64,000 nucleotides of DNA from Bacillota bacterium. Lineage in GTDB: Bacteria > Bacillota > Clostridia > Lachnospirales > Lachnospiraceae. Positions 25,954 to 35,336 of this stretch are shown here, in pieces. Location: positions 1-64,000 of the forward strand of contig JAEWYQ010000051.1 in NCBI GenBank assembly GCA_023395555.1, read 5' to 3'. The notes under the pieces were generated by a model, which did not search any database, had not been told where the DNA came from, and worked only from the letters and a program-made list of their open reading frames with translations. Positions within the stretch are counted from its first letter, which is position 1; every line of letters starts with the position of its first letter. A program made the translations under genes and the position numbers.

Positions 25954-26901
25954 ATGAAGCCCCTCTTCAAAGCCCAGCATCAGATTCATGTTCTGGATCG
26001 CGGCGCCGGAAGCACCCTTTCCCAGATTATCGATACGGGTCAGAAGCATTGCCATGCCCTTGGCATCATTTCCAAAGACAAAGATCTCCGCCCGGTTGGT
26101 ATCATTACAGGCGGTAATATCCACCCCGCCGTCAAATAAACAGGAATCCTCCATATACGGCATCACAGAGATGAAGCTCTGCCCTGCATAATGTCCGGCC
26201 AGCAGCTCATGCAGCTCCTTTGCCGTCCGCTTTTTCTTCAGCAGCTGACCGGGAAGGGGCAGCATCACTCCCATGCCCTTGTAGTTATTACCAAGAATCG
26301 GGACAAACAGCGGTTCCTGGGAGAGGCCGGCATGGATTGTCATCTCCGGGAGATGCTTATGATTAAGGTTCAGCGCATAAGGTCTCGGCGCTTTGGCATA
26401 AGGATTCCTTCCCTCTTCCGCCTCATACTTCTCAATCAGCACCTTGCCGCCTCCGCTGTAGCCTGTCAGGCTCTGGCAGGTCAGAGGACAGTCCGGTGCA
26501 AGAATGCCGCTGCTCACCAGGGGATAAACCAACAGGAGGAATGCCGTGGCATGGCATCCCGGATTGCTTACCCTTTTGCTGTTTACAACCGCTTCCCGGT
26601 GCGCCTTTGACAAATCCGGAAGTCCATAGGTCCAGCCCGGTGCTGTCCGGTGCGCCGTACTGGCATCAATGATTCTGGTCTCCGGATTCTCCACCAGGCT
26701 CACGGCCTCCCTGGCTGCATCATCAGGCAGGCATAGAAATACCAGATCCGCTTCGTTCAAGCATCTGGCCCGTTCCCTGGGATCCCTTCTTTTCTCATAA
26801 TCTGCTTCTATCACCTCAAGCTCAGGATATAGGCTGAGTCTCTCATGAATCTTCAGTCCTGTAGTTCCTGATAAGCCGTCAACAAATATTTTCTTCTTCA
26901 T
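25948..26901 (-). CDS. argC: N-acetyl-gamma-glutamyl-phosphate reductase, type 2
   Basis: 317 residues from ATG at 26901 behind AAAGGGGCGG. It catalyses the NADPH-dependent third step of arginine synthesis. The nucleotide loop is DGLSGTTGLKI, and the catalytic Cys is C116 in SNPGCHATAF. The short form with GTTGLKI is the type 2 enzyme, unlike the roughly 345-residue type 1 form normally found in arg operons. It stands alone here; promoter and ARG box upstream point to arginine control. Confidence 0.93.
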   Translation of the reverse strand: MKKKIFVDGLSGTTGLKIHERLSLYPELEVIEADYEKRRDPRERARCLNEADLVFLCLPDDAAREAVSLVENPETRIIDASTAHRTAPGWTYGLPDLSKAHREAVVNSKRVSNPGCHATAFLLLVYPLVSSGILAPDCPLTCQSLTGYSGGGKVLIEKYEAEEGRNPYAKAPRPYALNLNHKHLPEMTIHAGLSQEPLFVPILGNNYKGMGVMLPLPGQLLKKKRTAKELHELLAGHYAGQSFISVMPYMEDSCLFDGGVDITACNDTNRAEIFVFGNDAKGMAMLLTRIDNLGKGASGAAIQNMNLMLGFEEGLHL

Positions 26902-26915
26902 AGTCCGCCCCTTTG

Positions 26916-26972
26916 ATTGCATATTTATTCATAATTTTATATTAATATACATCCAATTGCCCGATCTGTCAA
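26916..26972 (-). promoter_or_regulatory. argC promoter with ARG box
   Basis: On the minus strand TTGACA (26972-26967), 17 bp, TATATT (26949-26944). Just downstream TATGAATAAATATGCAAT (26933-26916) matches 11 of the 12 fixed positions of the ArgR/AhrC box TNTGNATWWWWATNCANA. It would cover the transcription start, as expected for arginine repression. Confidence 0.8.
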
Positions 26973-27013
26973 CTGTTTTTCTGCCCTTTCTGACCTTTCT
27001 GACCGCACTCTTT

Positions 27014-27199
27014 CTAGCCGTACTCTTCCCACACTCCTCGGAAAGCAGCCATACGCTGCAGCTTTTTTATCCCGGCATCCGTAATAATTCCCTGTTTTTT
27101 CCCGCGTGGAAGGATTTCTTCTTTCGATAACTTCCTTCTAATCACCCGGCATTCCCGGCAGCGGGAGCAGCAATGGCCTCCGCTTTCCTTATGTATCAT
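27014..27199 (-). CDS. Small Cys-rich protein coupled to the DMT transporter gene, function unknown
   Basis: 61 residues from ATG at 27199, one base after the transporter stop codon, so probably translated by coupling rather than its own ribosome site. Near the N-terminus HCCSRCRECR could bind a metal; the rest is basic (IRRKLSKEEILPRGKKQ) and ends AAFRGVWEEYG. No family recognised. It may be a real small gene or an unused frame. Confidence 0.45.
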   Translation of the reverse strand: MIHKESGGHCCSRCRECRVIRRKLSKEEILPRGKKQGIITDAGIKKLQRMAAFRGVWEEYG

Positions 27200-27200
27200 T

Positions 27201-28076
27201 TCATCGGAAGAGTACCACGATAACCGCACCGAGAAAGATCAGCACGGCAGACAGGCTTCGCCTTCCCCTCTCCCGCTCCTTGAATATTATACCGCCGATT
27301 ACCGTAGTCAGAACAATGTTCAGCATCGTCAGGGTTTTTACATAGGTCTGCCCCGATGCCTGGGAACTCAGACTCTGAACAGCAAGCATCTGGCACAGGA
27401 ATTCCCCCGCCCACAGAACTGCCTGCACGACCAGATGCCGGTCTGTAACAACCACCTTCTTCGTCCTGGTTTTTACTACTCCATACATGAATACCGCTGA
27501 GACAATGGTCCATAGCAGGGAATAAGTGACGGCGGAAGAGGCCCCGATTGCAATTTTATCCAGGGAGGTGGTCAATCCCAGCAGAATGGCTGAAAACAGC
27601 ATCCATAAGCTGGCCTTCTTCATCTGCAGCCTTCTCCCCTGCAAATTAATGGTAAAGGCTCCCGCAGACACCAGCAGGATTCCCAGCAGCGCCGGTGCTT
27701 TCGGTACTTCCCGGTATAAGAGCACACTCCACAGCACAACAAAAATCGGAACACATCCCAGCCAGGGTGTGGTAAGGGACAGCTCTTCTGTTTTAATCAG
27801 CCTTAGGCGGATTAAGGTTGCAATTGCCGTTACTACTACCGTAACCAAAGTAACTCCGGCAAACACCGGAAGATTCGTGATATTGATTTTGCCCTGTAAG
27901 GGATCTCCCGGCAGCAGGTTGCCGGGGGCGGCAATCAGCAGGAATACGATGCTCCCGTAAAATCTTGTGGCAAAGCTGATCATCTCCGGCGATTGTCTGA
28001 TGAACTTCTTAATATAGAGCTCCCGCAGGCTCACAAATATACCGGACAGGACTGCATATAGAATCCATAGGTTCAT
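27201..28076 (-). CDS. EamA/DMT superfamily transporter
   Basis: 291 residues with ten membrane segments arranged as two five-segment EamA repeats; the second repeat begins near LQMKKASLWMLFSAILLGLTTSLDK. The conserved helix ends LGCVPIFVVLWSVLLYREVP (repeat 1) and LTMLNIVLTTVIGGIIFKERE (repeat 2) are typical. These proteins move amino acids or other metabolites; the substrate cannot be told. argC lies behind it after a 112-bp gap that contains the argC promoter. Confidence 0.9.
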   Translation of the reverse strand: MNLWILYAVLSGIFVSLRELYIKKFIRQSPEMISFATRFYGSIVFLLIAAPGNLLPGDPLQGKINITNLPVFAGVTLVTVVVTAIATLIRLRLIKTEELSLTTPWLGCVPIFVVLWSVLLYREVPKAPALLGILLVSAGAFTINLQGRRLQMKKASLWMLFSAILLGLTTSLDKIAIGASSAVTYSLLWTIVSAVFMYGVVKTRTKKVVVTDRHLVVQAVLWAGEFLCQMLAVQSLSSQASGQTYVKTLTMLNIVLTTVIGGIIFKERERGRRSLSAVLIFLGAVIVVLFR

Positions 28077-28117
28077 TCTGCTTTTTCTCCAATCTTAATC
28101 TTTTCTTTTGTTCATAC

Positions 28118-28786
28118 TCAATACTCCAGAAGCTTCTTCAGGAAGGCTCTTTCCTCCGAGTAATCCGTATCAGACATTCCGGCCAGATTGCTTCCTGCCT
28201 CCAACAGACCTACCGCCTGCTCCTTCATTCTGCCATAGCTTCGGAAAGCAGCGGCGGCAATCTCTTCTCTCTGATATACCTTCCACATTCCGCATAAGAG
28301 GTAATTCCTCCCCCGGTTCTGAATAAAACCCATGACGTCCGCAAGGGGATATCCAAGAAAAATCCCAATCTCATGGGGAAAGGCTCCGTTCTCCCAATAA
28401 CCGCGGTAGAGCTGCCTTAACCGCTCCAGGGCTTCCCCCGCCGATTCCCGGCATTCTCCGTACCCACAGGCAGCCAGGAATTCCCCGCGCATATTTGCGC
28501 CGGGCTGCCCTGCCCCAAGGGATTGCCTCAGCAAGGGCTCGTAATATAACAGCAGATAGATTCTGCCCCAGGTCTCCCCCAAAGGAAGATAACTGCATTC
28601 AAAATCCCTCAGACATCCCCCCAGAAAGTCAAAGAACCGGTTCCTGCTCCCTATTAACTTTTTATTGGCGGTAACCAAAACCGACGGCTTTGCTTTTAAC
28701 AGCGTCGGCATACTCTGGTATGCCAACAGCCTGCGGATATATTCCTCCATCCGGTCTGTTTTCTGTCCTGTGCCGGTATCTATCAT
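28118..28786 (-). CDS. DUF3793 family protein
   Basis: 222 residues, soluble. It matches the DUF3793 pattern: RRLLAYQSMPTLLKAKPSVLV at the N-terminus and HEIGIFLGYPLADVMGFIQNRGRNYLLCGMWKVYQ in the second half. Members I recall in Clostridia are often near iron or heme genes; here neighbours are a DMT transporter and an AraC regulator, so context does not help. AAGGAAG lies before ATG. Confidence 0.85.
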   Translation of the reverse strand: MIDTGTGQKTDRMEEYIRRLLAYQSMPTLLKAKPSVLVTANKKLIGSRNRFFDFLGGCLRDFECSYLPLGETWGRIYLLLYYEPLLRQSLGAGQPGANMRGEFLAACGYGECRESAGEALERLRQLYRGYWENGAFPHEIGIFLGYPLADVMGFIQNRGRNYLLCGMWKVYQREEIAAAAFRSYGRMKEQAVGLLEAGSNLAGMSDTDYSEERAFLKKLLEY

Positions 28787-28930
28787 ATCGAAGCTGCTTC
28801 CTTTCCAACAGGACGACCGTTACAGATCAGCCTGTGTCATTCTATGGCTAGGATATGTTATTCCGTCTGTTTCCATACAGACCGGCAGACTCAGCCAGGA
28901 TAATGATTTCACCGATGGTCCGTTATGGCC

Positions 28931-29758
28931 TCAGCCGAGGTAGGAGCTTCGGAATTGGGAGGGCGATTTCCCGAATTGCTTCTTAAAGGCCTTGCTCAGG
29001 TGAAATTCATCATAGAAGCCGAAGTTGACAGCCGCCTCATGCAGCTTGGCGTCGGGCTGGTACGTCAGAAACTGGCGCACCATCTCCAGCTTCGTTTCCA
29101 TCTGGTATGCGTAGAAGGTCTTTTGATAGACTTTATGAAACCGGTTATTCAGGGTGCGGGCACAGATGAAATGCGCCTCCGCCATCTCCTTTGCCGTATA
29201 TAATATCTGCGGATGGGAGCGGATCTGATGGGCAATCTCCTCCACCAGCGCATCAGGCTGCCCTCCTGTTTTGGCAGCCGAATGAATCCGGATTATCTCA
29301 CACTGAAGGAGATTAAACAAAAGGGAAAGGCGGTTTTCTCTTTCTGAATCCTCGGACCAGTATGCGGCAATCAGCTCTTGAAAATACTGCCGTACAAGAG
29401 GATGATTCTGGCAGTGTATCAGCGTGGGACAGAGAAACAGATTGGAGCTTTCCGCTTCTTCCATGTTTCTTTTCCAATCAGCCTCCCCCGGAGTCGGAAG
29501 GATATGAAAATACATATGCCGGTTTCCGGGAGTACACAGCTTGTCCCCCCAGTGATGGCGGCCTGCGGCTAAAATCAGCAGATCATCCCGGTGCATCTCA
29601 TAGGTATTCTCTTCCTCACGAATCTCCCAGTCCCCGTCCAGCATGTACAGGAAATCATGCTCCTCCATGACGCGGTTTGGATGATACATTCCATTTACAG
29701 AGGTAATATAATTAGCGCTGGTAATCTTCCGCAGCGCCATCTTTTCCATTATCGGCAT
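28931..29758 (-). CDS. AraC family transcriptional regulator
   Basis: 275 residues from ATG at 29758 behind GGGAGG (frame open to 29830). N-terminal cupin-like sensing domain (EEHDFLYMLDGDWEIREEENTYEMHRDDLLILAAGRHHWG) and C-terminal double helix-turn-helix (AKEMAEAHFICARTLNNRFHKVY, then AAVNFGFYDEFHLSKAFKKQFGKSPSQF). It diverges from the GH127 gene across about 230 bp and is its likely activator in response to an arabinose-containing sugar. Confidence 0.93.
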   Translation of the reverse strand: MPIMEKMALRKITSANYITSVNGMYHPNRVMEEHDFLYMLDGDWEIREEENTYEMHRDDLLILAAGRHHWGDKLCTPGNRHMYFHILPTPGEADWKRNMEEAESSNLFLCPTLIHCQNHPLVRQYFQELIAAYWSEDSERENRLSLLFNLLQCEIIRIHSAAKTGGQPDALVEEIAHQIRSHPQILYTAKEMAEAHFICARTLNNRFHKVYQKTFYAYQMETKLEMVRQFLTYQPDAKLHEAAVNFGFYDEFHLSKAFKKQFGKSPSQFRSSYLG

Positions 29759-29986
29759 ACTCCGCCTCCCTTGCTCCTGGGTCTTCCGTCCTGTGTATGA
29801 GGGAGCCCCATGTTCTCCGCCCTGCCACATACTGAACTGTTACTCTCTTTCCACATTATACATGTATTTTTCCGCATTGGCAATGGATATTACAAGAATA
29901 CCCTGTTAAAATACAGCTTATGAAACCCAATTCATGCCATGATACAGCAAAAGGTACGATGGCATATGATAAAAACGGAGGTAAGT

Positions 29987-32008
29987 ATGGACAGAACTAA
30001 TTTCAGTACACCCCTTTCTTTAAAGAAGGTACAGATTACGGATGCTTTCTGGAAAAACAGGACGGAGCTGGTCCGGACAGAGGTAATCCCTTACCAGTGG
30101 GCCGCCCTCAACGACAAGGTAGAAGGAGCTGCCCCCAGCTTCTGCATGCACAATTTCAAAACAGCGGCCAAATTAAACCGCACCAAGGAAGAGCAGGGAA
30201 CCGCATTTCAGGAACCCGCCTATACCTTCCGTGGCTTTGAGGCTCTGCCGGAGGACCCGGAGCACCTGGAGGACAGATTCTACGGTTTTGTCTTCCAGGA
30301 CAGTGATTTCTACAAATGGATTGAGGCAGTGGGCTATTCCCTGGTACAGCATCCCGATGCGGCCCTGGAACAGCTGGCAGACAGCGCCATTGATATTGTA
30401 TGCGCCGCCCAGCAGGAGGATGGCTATCTGGACACCTATTATATCTTAAACGGCAAGGACAAGATCTTCAGCAATCTCAGGGATCATCATGAGCTCTACT
30501 GTCTGGGCCATTTGATCGAGGGAGCCGTAGCCTATTATCAGGCAACCGGCAAGGATAAGCTGTTACAGGCGGCAAAGCGGTATGCCGATTATGCGGCGGC
30601 GCATTTCGGCCCCGGAGAGAACCAGTGCAAGGGCTATCCCGGTCATGAGATTGCAGAAATGGCCCTGGTACGCCTGTATGAAACGACCGGGGAAGAGAAA
30701 TACCTGGAGCTGGGACGCTTCTTCGTAGATGAAAGAGGCCGGCGCCCCTATTATTTTGACAAGGAACATCCCGAAGCAATCAAGGGCGACCCCAACGCCC
30801 TCCGCTATGACTACCATCAGGCACATCTTCCCGTGCGGGAGCAGACCGAAGCGGTAGGACACGCCGTGCGCGCCGTATACCTCTACTCCGGTATGGCGGA
30901 TGTGGCCCGGCTGACGGAGGACGACGCTCTCTGGAACGCCTGTGAAACACTCTGGGAGAACATCGTCAACCAGAAGCTCTATATTACCGGGGGAATCGGC
31001 GGCACCAACGTAGGCGAAGCATTTTCCTTTCACTATGATCTTCCCAACGATACCGCATATGCGGAGACCTGTGCCTCCATCGGTCTGGTATTCTTTGCAA
31101 GAAGAATGCTGGAGCAAAAGCCCGATTCCAAATATGCGGACGTGATGGAAAAGGCCCTTTTTAACTGTGTTCTCAGCGGAATGGCCCTGGACGGAAAGAG
31201 CTTCTTTTATGTAAATCCTCTGGAGGTACACCCGGAAGCCTGTCACAAGGATGCACGGAAGGCCCATGTGAAGCCGGTCCGTCAGAAATGGTTCGGCTGC
31301 GCCTGCTGCCCTCCCAATCTGGCCAGAATTCTCAGCTCCTTAAGCTCCTATGCCTGCACGGAGCGGGAGGACGCCCTGTTCCTGCACCTTTATGTGGGAA
31401 GTGTCATCACAAAGCAGGTAGGCGCTAAGACTATGACTCTTACGATTTCCTCCGGCCTTCCCTGGAACGGCAAGGTGAGGATTGAAATGTCCGGGGACAG
31501 CGTGCCCTTCACACTGGCTCTTCGCATTCCCGACTGGAGCTCCAGCTATACCCTGGGCGGCATCGATCCTGCCGGAGCTGAGCTCAAGGACGGATACCTG
31601 TATATTACAAAGGTATGGAATACCGGAGATGCCCTGGAGCTGGACCTTTCCATGGAGGTACGAATTCTGCAGGCCGACCCAAGAGTGCGTGAGGATATTG
31701 GAAAAGTGGCCGTCACCAGGGGCCCCATCGTTTATTGCCTGGAGGAAGCGGATAACGGGGCTGATCTGCATCTGCTTACAGCAGACTGCCATTCGGCAGC
31801 AAGAACCGAAGAATTCACCGTTGCCGGAGAGCCGGTGCAGTCCATACTTCTGGACGGCTTCCGCCAACAGCCGGCAGAAGACGGACAGGGATTGTATTAT
31901 CCGGCAGCCTCCGTTCAAAAAGCACCTGTCAGCCTGCGCTTTGTTCCTTACTATGTATGGGGCAACCGCAAGGAAAACGAGATGGCGGTATGGGTAAGAC
32001 AGGCGTAA
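29987..32008 (+). CDS. GH127 family beta-L-arabinofuranosidase
   Basis: 673 residues from ATG at 29987, which follows GGAGG. It belongs to the DUF1680/GH127 fold: (alpha/alpha)6 barrel followed by beta domains. The zinc/thiolate catalytic set of the characterised HypBA1 enzyme (E322, C340, C417, C418) has counterparts with matching spacing at E344 (NVGEAF), C362 (AETCASIG) and C440-C441 (CACCPPN). No signal peptide, so it works on imported arabino-oligosaccharides. Single gene under the divergent AraC regulator, ended by a strong hairpin. Confidence 0.95.
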   Translation: MDRTNFSTPLSLKKVQITDAFWKNRTELVRTEVIPYQWAALNDKVEGAAPSFCMHNFKTAAKLNRTKEEQGTAFQEPAYTFRGFEALPEDPEHLEDRFYGFVFQDSDFYKWIEAVGYSLVQHPDAALEQLADSAIDIVCAAQQEDGYLDTYYILNGKDKIFSNLRDHHELYCLGHLIEGAVAYYQATGKDKLLQAAKRYADYAAAHFGPGENQCKGYPGHEIAEMALVRLYETTGEEKYLELGRFFVDERGRRPYYFDKEHPEAIKGDPNALRYDYHQAHLPVREQTEAVGHAVRAVYLYSGMADVARLTEDDALWNACETLWENIVNQKLYITGGIGGTNVGEAFSFHYDLPNDTAYAETCASIGLVFFARRMLEQKPDSKYADVMEKALFNCVLSGMALDGKSFFYVNPLEVHPEACHKDARKAHVKPVRQKWFGCACCPPNLARILSSLSSYACTEREDALFLHLYVGSVITKQVGAKTMTLTISSGLPWNGKVRIEMSGDSVPFTLALRIPDWSSSYTLGGIDPAGAELKDGYLYITKVWNTGDALELDLSMEVRILQADPRVREDIGKVAVTRGPIVYCLEEADNGADLHLLTADCHSAARTEEFTVAGEPVQSILLDGFRQQPAEDGQGLYYPAASVQKAPVSLRFVPYYVWGNRKENEMAVWVRQA

Positions 32009-32056
32009 TAACAAGCAGCTCCTTTTAATGGCAATAAGCCAGAAAAATATATAATG

Positions 32057-32093
32057 TGATTGTGGGCATAGCTTCAAGCTATGCCCACAATCA
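32057..32093. terminator. Bidirectional terminator between GH127 and ABC permease genes
   Basis: An 18-bp perfect inverted repeat (32057-32074 with 32076-32093) built on TGTGGGCATAGCTT. The minus-strand side is followed by a T-rich tail (ATTATATATTTTT). It separates two convergent genes. Confidence 0.85.
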
Positions 32094-32094
32094 T

Positions 32095-32132
32095 TATATC
32101 ATGAACCAGAACCGGGTTCATGATCCTGTTAC
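32095..32132 (-). repeat. Dispersed structured repeat, copy C (partial)
   Basis: Only the hairpin-1 half is present: ATCATGAACC (32098-32107) with GGTTCATGAT (32115-32124), then a segment like the family's GATC-CTCCG stretch that contains the stop codon of the ABC permease gene. Confidence 0.75.
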
Positions 32133-34567
32133 TCCGCTTCCCTCAACCGTTCCACAAGGGTCATCTTCCTTACGAATCGATAAGTCAGCCTTGGTATGCT
32201 CAAGCAAATAAACAGCACAACACAGACCATAATGAACAACGGTAGATACGGAAAGCTGAAAACAACGGAATCATATTGACCGGCAAGGAGCGAGAACAGC
32301 CCGTATGTTAGTGCACCGCCCGCTATACAGACAAGCAGCAGGGTAACAACCGCATAAATCCCGCCTTCCAGCATCAGCATTTTCCTGCTCTGCTTCGGAC
32401 TTTGGCCGATGCTTTCCAGCAAAGCAAGCTCATGCCTGCGTGATAATATGCTTGTGGTTATTATGTTAATGAAGTTCAGAACGCCTATCATCCAGAGAAT
32501 CACCGATATTCCCCCGCCCATGGTCAATAACGTTGCTTTTATTTTTTCAAATTCCTCCCGGACTTCAAGGGCTGATTTTCTTTTAATATCCGGCTGTGCG
32601 CCTGTCAGGGTTTTTACAATGCCAAGTGCCTGACGCTGCGCCGATTCTTCAATATAAAGCGCTATTTCATATATAATCGGTTCCCTGACAAGCTCCTGTA
32701 AAAGGCTGTCTGACAGATAGATCTCCGGAGATGCACTGACTCCGCCCTGCATAACATTATTTAAGTAGCCTCCTATTTTGAGCGATACAGGCTTTTCCGC
32801 ATTGGTAAAGAATATTTCAACCGTTTCTCTTTCCAATGGAAACACATTCTTTAATAAGATAAATTCACCTCGTTCAAACGCCGCTGTATCCAGGGAGAGG
32901 GACAAGTCTTCGGTCAGCCCTGAAATTTCACCCTTCTCTACCCCGAAGGCCTCCCCTTGCATATAATGAATATTTCCCTGCATGTCCGTAATACCGCCAT
33001 CCATTTTTAGCGGATATCGATAATTCATTTTCATTTCCGTAAGACCGGGCAGAGCTTTGAGATATCTGATCAGTTCGGGGGTAAAAATCTGCAAGTCGTC
33101 ATTTTCAAGGGCTTTGTTTCTTGCGAAAGACGGTTTGCGGTTTCGCAGGCAGATATCGCCCTCCGTATCCCCCATGCTTGCTTCAACCATTTTGTCTATA
33201 CTGGCACTTTCCAAAATGGTCGTAACCGCCATAAACATGGTCATTCCTAAAAACAAACTGATGAACACCAGAACAGCTCGCTTCCGAACGCGGAACACAT
33301 TGCGCCATGCCACTTTCAAGGCGTTAAAGGCGGAGGATCGTACCTCCTTGCAGTTTGTATCACCTTGTTCCGTGAAGCGTACCGACTCTATCGGAGAGAT
33401 ACGAGCCGCCTTTTTCGCCGGGATCAGGGCACCGGTTATGGCCGTAAGTACGGCGAACACCACCGCACTGATATAAATGACAGGGTTAAAGCTGATTACC
33501 GCGCCAGTCTGTACAATATCCCCGCTCAAATCTGTCAGAAGCCCCGGAATAAAAACAAGGGAAACCAGCATGGAAGCCAATAAACCGGCAGGAACAGCGG
33601 TACAGCAGATATACAGCATCTGAATATAGATATTTTTTCGGATTTGCCGCGGCGTTGTTCCTATGGTTTTCAAAAGCCCGTAAAAACGGACATCTCTTGA
33701 AACGGACACCGACAACACATTATATATGAGCAGATATCCGACCAGCACCAGGATTATGGCAAGGACCGCAAATATAATATGGATGGGGTCGGCGGAGTCT
33801 TCGCTTAACGCGTTGTATTTGGCAACCGTATAAATATCCTGTATATCGATTGATAAATCCTTCGCCAGCCGTCGATTGTATTCAAGCACCTTTTTGTCGT
33901 TGACATATCGGATCTGAACGTTTCCATGCTCTCTTACCGTATGTCCCGATAATTCGGCAAATTCACGGGAAACAAGCATTCCCTCATTGCCTCCGGCCCG
34001 AAGCCGGACATAGCTTGTAAAATACCCCGATAACTTAAAAACCTGTGTTTGCGGAGGATTCAAGCCGATTTGAAAGGTAACCTCGATATCCATGCCGAGC
34101 TCCGGCTCTGTTATTCCCATATCATCTAATACCCAGAAAGGAACCATGATTTCATCACAATTCCGGGGATACTCACCTATGATATTGGTAAAAGCAGGTT
34201 TTCTGAATATTTCCCAATCCGTAGCATCACACCAGGCCAGCATAGGAGCCGTGCTGTACAGGTTGTCCTCATCCTCCACATTTGCCACCACATATCCTGT
34301 TGCATAGGAAGATACATAATCCAGCTCTTTTATTTTCTCTATCTGCCCGTCATCGATATTCATCAAGCCGATATGAGCAGTTGTACCTTCCAGGCGAATC
34401 CTGTAGGCTTCCAGGGATTCCATATAGCTTATGCTGATGCTTATAATCGTTGCAAGCATAAAGGTGGTAAGGAATACGGCAAGCACGAGAAAGGTATTCC
34501 TGCCACGGTTGGCGGCAAGGCTTTTACCCGCCATTTTTCTTATAACGGCTTGATTGTTATTCTTCAC
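32129..34567 (-). CDS. FtsX-type ABC transporter permease
   Basis: 812 residues. One N-terminal membrane helix, a large extracellular domain (about 45-250), three helices, a fourth N-terminal-like helix near residue 440, a second extracellular domain and three final helices: two FtsX domains, MacB-like topology. GTG start overlaps the ATPase stop (GTGA), so translation is coupled. The last two sense codons and stop lie in a dispersed repeat. With the linked kinase/regulator it is probably an antimicrobial-peptide or envelope-stress transporter. Confidence 0.9.
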   Translation of the reverse strand: MKNNNQAVIRKMAGKSLAANRGRNTFLVLAVFLTTFMLATIISISISYMESLEAYRIRLEGTTAHIGLMNIDDGQIEKIKELDYVSSYATGYVVANVEDEDNLYSTAPMLAWCDATDWEIFRKPAFTNIIGEYPRNCDEIMVPFWVLDDMGITEPELGMDIEVTFQIGLNPPQTQVFKLSGYFTSYVRLRAGGNEGMLVSREFAELSGHTVREHGNVQIRYVNDKKVLEYNRRLAKDLSIDIQDIYTVAKYNALSEDSADPIHIIFAVLAIILVLVGYLLIYNVLSVSVSRDVRFYGLLKTIGTTPRQIRKNIYIQMLYICCTAVPAGLLASMLVSLVFIPGLLTDLSGDIVQTGAVISFNPVIYISAVVFAVLTAITGALIPAKKAARISPIESVRFTEQGDTNCKEVRSSAFNALKVAWRNVFRVRKRAVLVFISLFLGMTMFMAVTTILESASIDKMVEASMGDTEGDICLRNRKPSFARNKALENDDLQIFTPELIRYLKALPGLTEMKMNYRYPLKMDGGITDMQGNIHYMQGEAFGVEKGEISGLTEDLSLSLDTAAFERGEFILLKNVFPLERETVEIFFTNAEKPVSLKIGGYLNNVMQGGVSASPEIYLSDSLLQELVREPIIYEIALYIEESAQRQALGIVKTLTGAQPDIKRKSALEVREEFEKIKATLLTMGGGISVILWMIGVLNFINIITTSILSRRHELALLESIGQSPKQSRKMLMLEGGIYAVVTLLLVCIAGGALTYGLFSLLAGQYDSVVFSFPYLPLFIMVCVVLFICLSIPRLTYRFVRKMTLVERLREAE

Positions 34568-35244
34568 TTCCTGCTCACCTCATCTTTAACCCTTCCATCC
34601 TCAATACGAAGAATCCGATCGGCAAGCTGAGCGATATGCTCATTATGAGTTATCATCATTATCGTTTGATGAAACCTTGCGGAGGTCATTTTCAGGACGC
34701 TTAAAACCTCCTGACTCGTCCTGCTGTCCAGATTACCCGTAGGCTCATCCGCAAGAAGAATAGACGGTTTGGCAGCCAATGCGCGGGCAATCGCCGCGCG
34801 CTGCTGCTGTCCGCCCGAAAGCTGATTCGGCATGGCATCCCGCTTATCCTCAAGCCCCAGGGTTTTTATAATTCCATCCACAAAAGACTTGTCTACCGTG
34901 CCGCCGTCAAGCTCTACCGGCAGTACAATATTTTCATAGACATTCAAAATCGGAACCAGATTATAATTCTGGAATACAAAGCCCACATTGCGCCTGCGAA
35001 ATATGGTGAGCTGCTCGTCGCTCATCTTTTCCAATTTCTGCCCGTCAACAACCACACTTCCGGCCGTTGGTTTGTCTAACCCGCCGAGTATATGGAGGAG
35101 GGTGCTCTTACCGGAGCCGGACATGCCTACCACCGCTACAAATTCTCCCGCCTTTATTTCAACATCAACACCGTCAAGGGCTCGGATTATGTTGGGTTCT
35201 TTTCCATAATACTTTTTTATATTCTGTGCTGTTAAAATAGCCAT
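34564..35244 (-). CDS. ABC transporter ATP-binding protein (MacB/LolD/BceA class)
   Basis: 226 residues from ATG at 35244, behind AAAGGGGAG. Walker [11 protein letters not shown]-loop [18 protein letters not shown], signature [15 protein letters not shown], Walker [14 protein letters not shown], switch His in ITHNEH. The Q-loop and signature are those of the MacB/LolD/BceA group that works with FtsX-type permeases. It lies 76 bp behind the kinase gene with a dyad in between, so it can be transcribed separately. Confidence 0.93.
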   Translation of the reverse strand: MAILTAQNIKKYYGKEPNIIRALDGVDVEIKAGEFVAVVGMSGSGKSTLLHILGGLDKPTAGSVVVDGQKLEKMSDEQLTIFRRRNVGFVFQNYNLVPILNVYENIVLPVELDGGTVDKSFVDGIIKTLGLEDKRDAMPNQLSGGQQQRAAIARALAAKPSILLADEPTGNLDSRTSQEVLSVLKMTSARFHQTIMMITHNEHIAQLADRILRIEDGRVKDEVSRK

Positions 35245-35319
35245 AAAATCTCCCCTTTCGTTTGTAGCTTCATTGTAAGCCATGATTCTTACAATACCCC
35301 TACAAAACGCGGTTCCTTT

Positions 35320-35335
35320 CTTACAGAGTTGTAAG
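35320..35335. promoter_or_regulatory. BceR-like operator before the ABC genes
   Basis: CTTACA-GAGT-TGTAAG is a perfect 6-bp dyad with a 4-nt centre, the geometry of BceR-type boxes (TNACA-N4-TGTAA). It lies one base from the kinase stop, 76 bp upstream of the ATPase start. A further TGTAAG half-site follows on the minus strand at about 35292-35287. Confidence 0.65.
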
Positions 35336-35336
35336 A

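Noticed and set aside
28800-28900. Hairpin near CCGTCTGT/ACAGACCGG as terminator of the AraC gene
   Set aside because: Stem has a bulge and no T-run on the minus strand; too weak to report as a feature.
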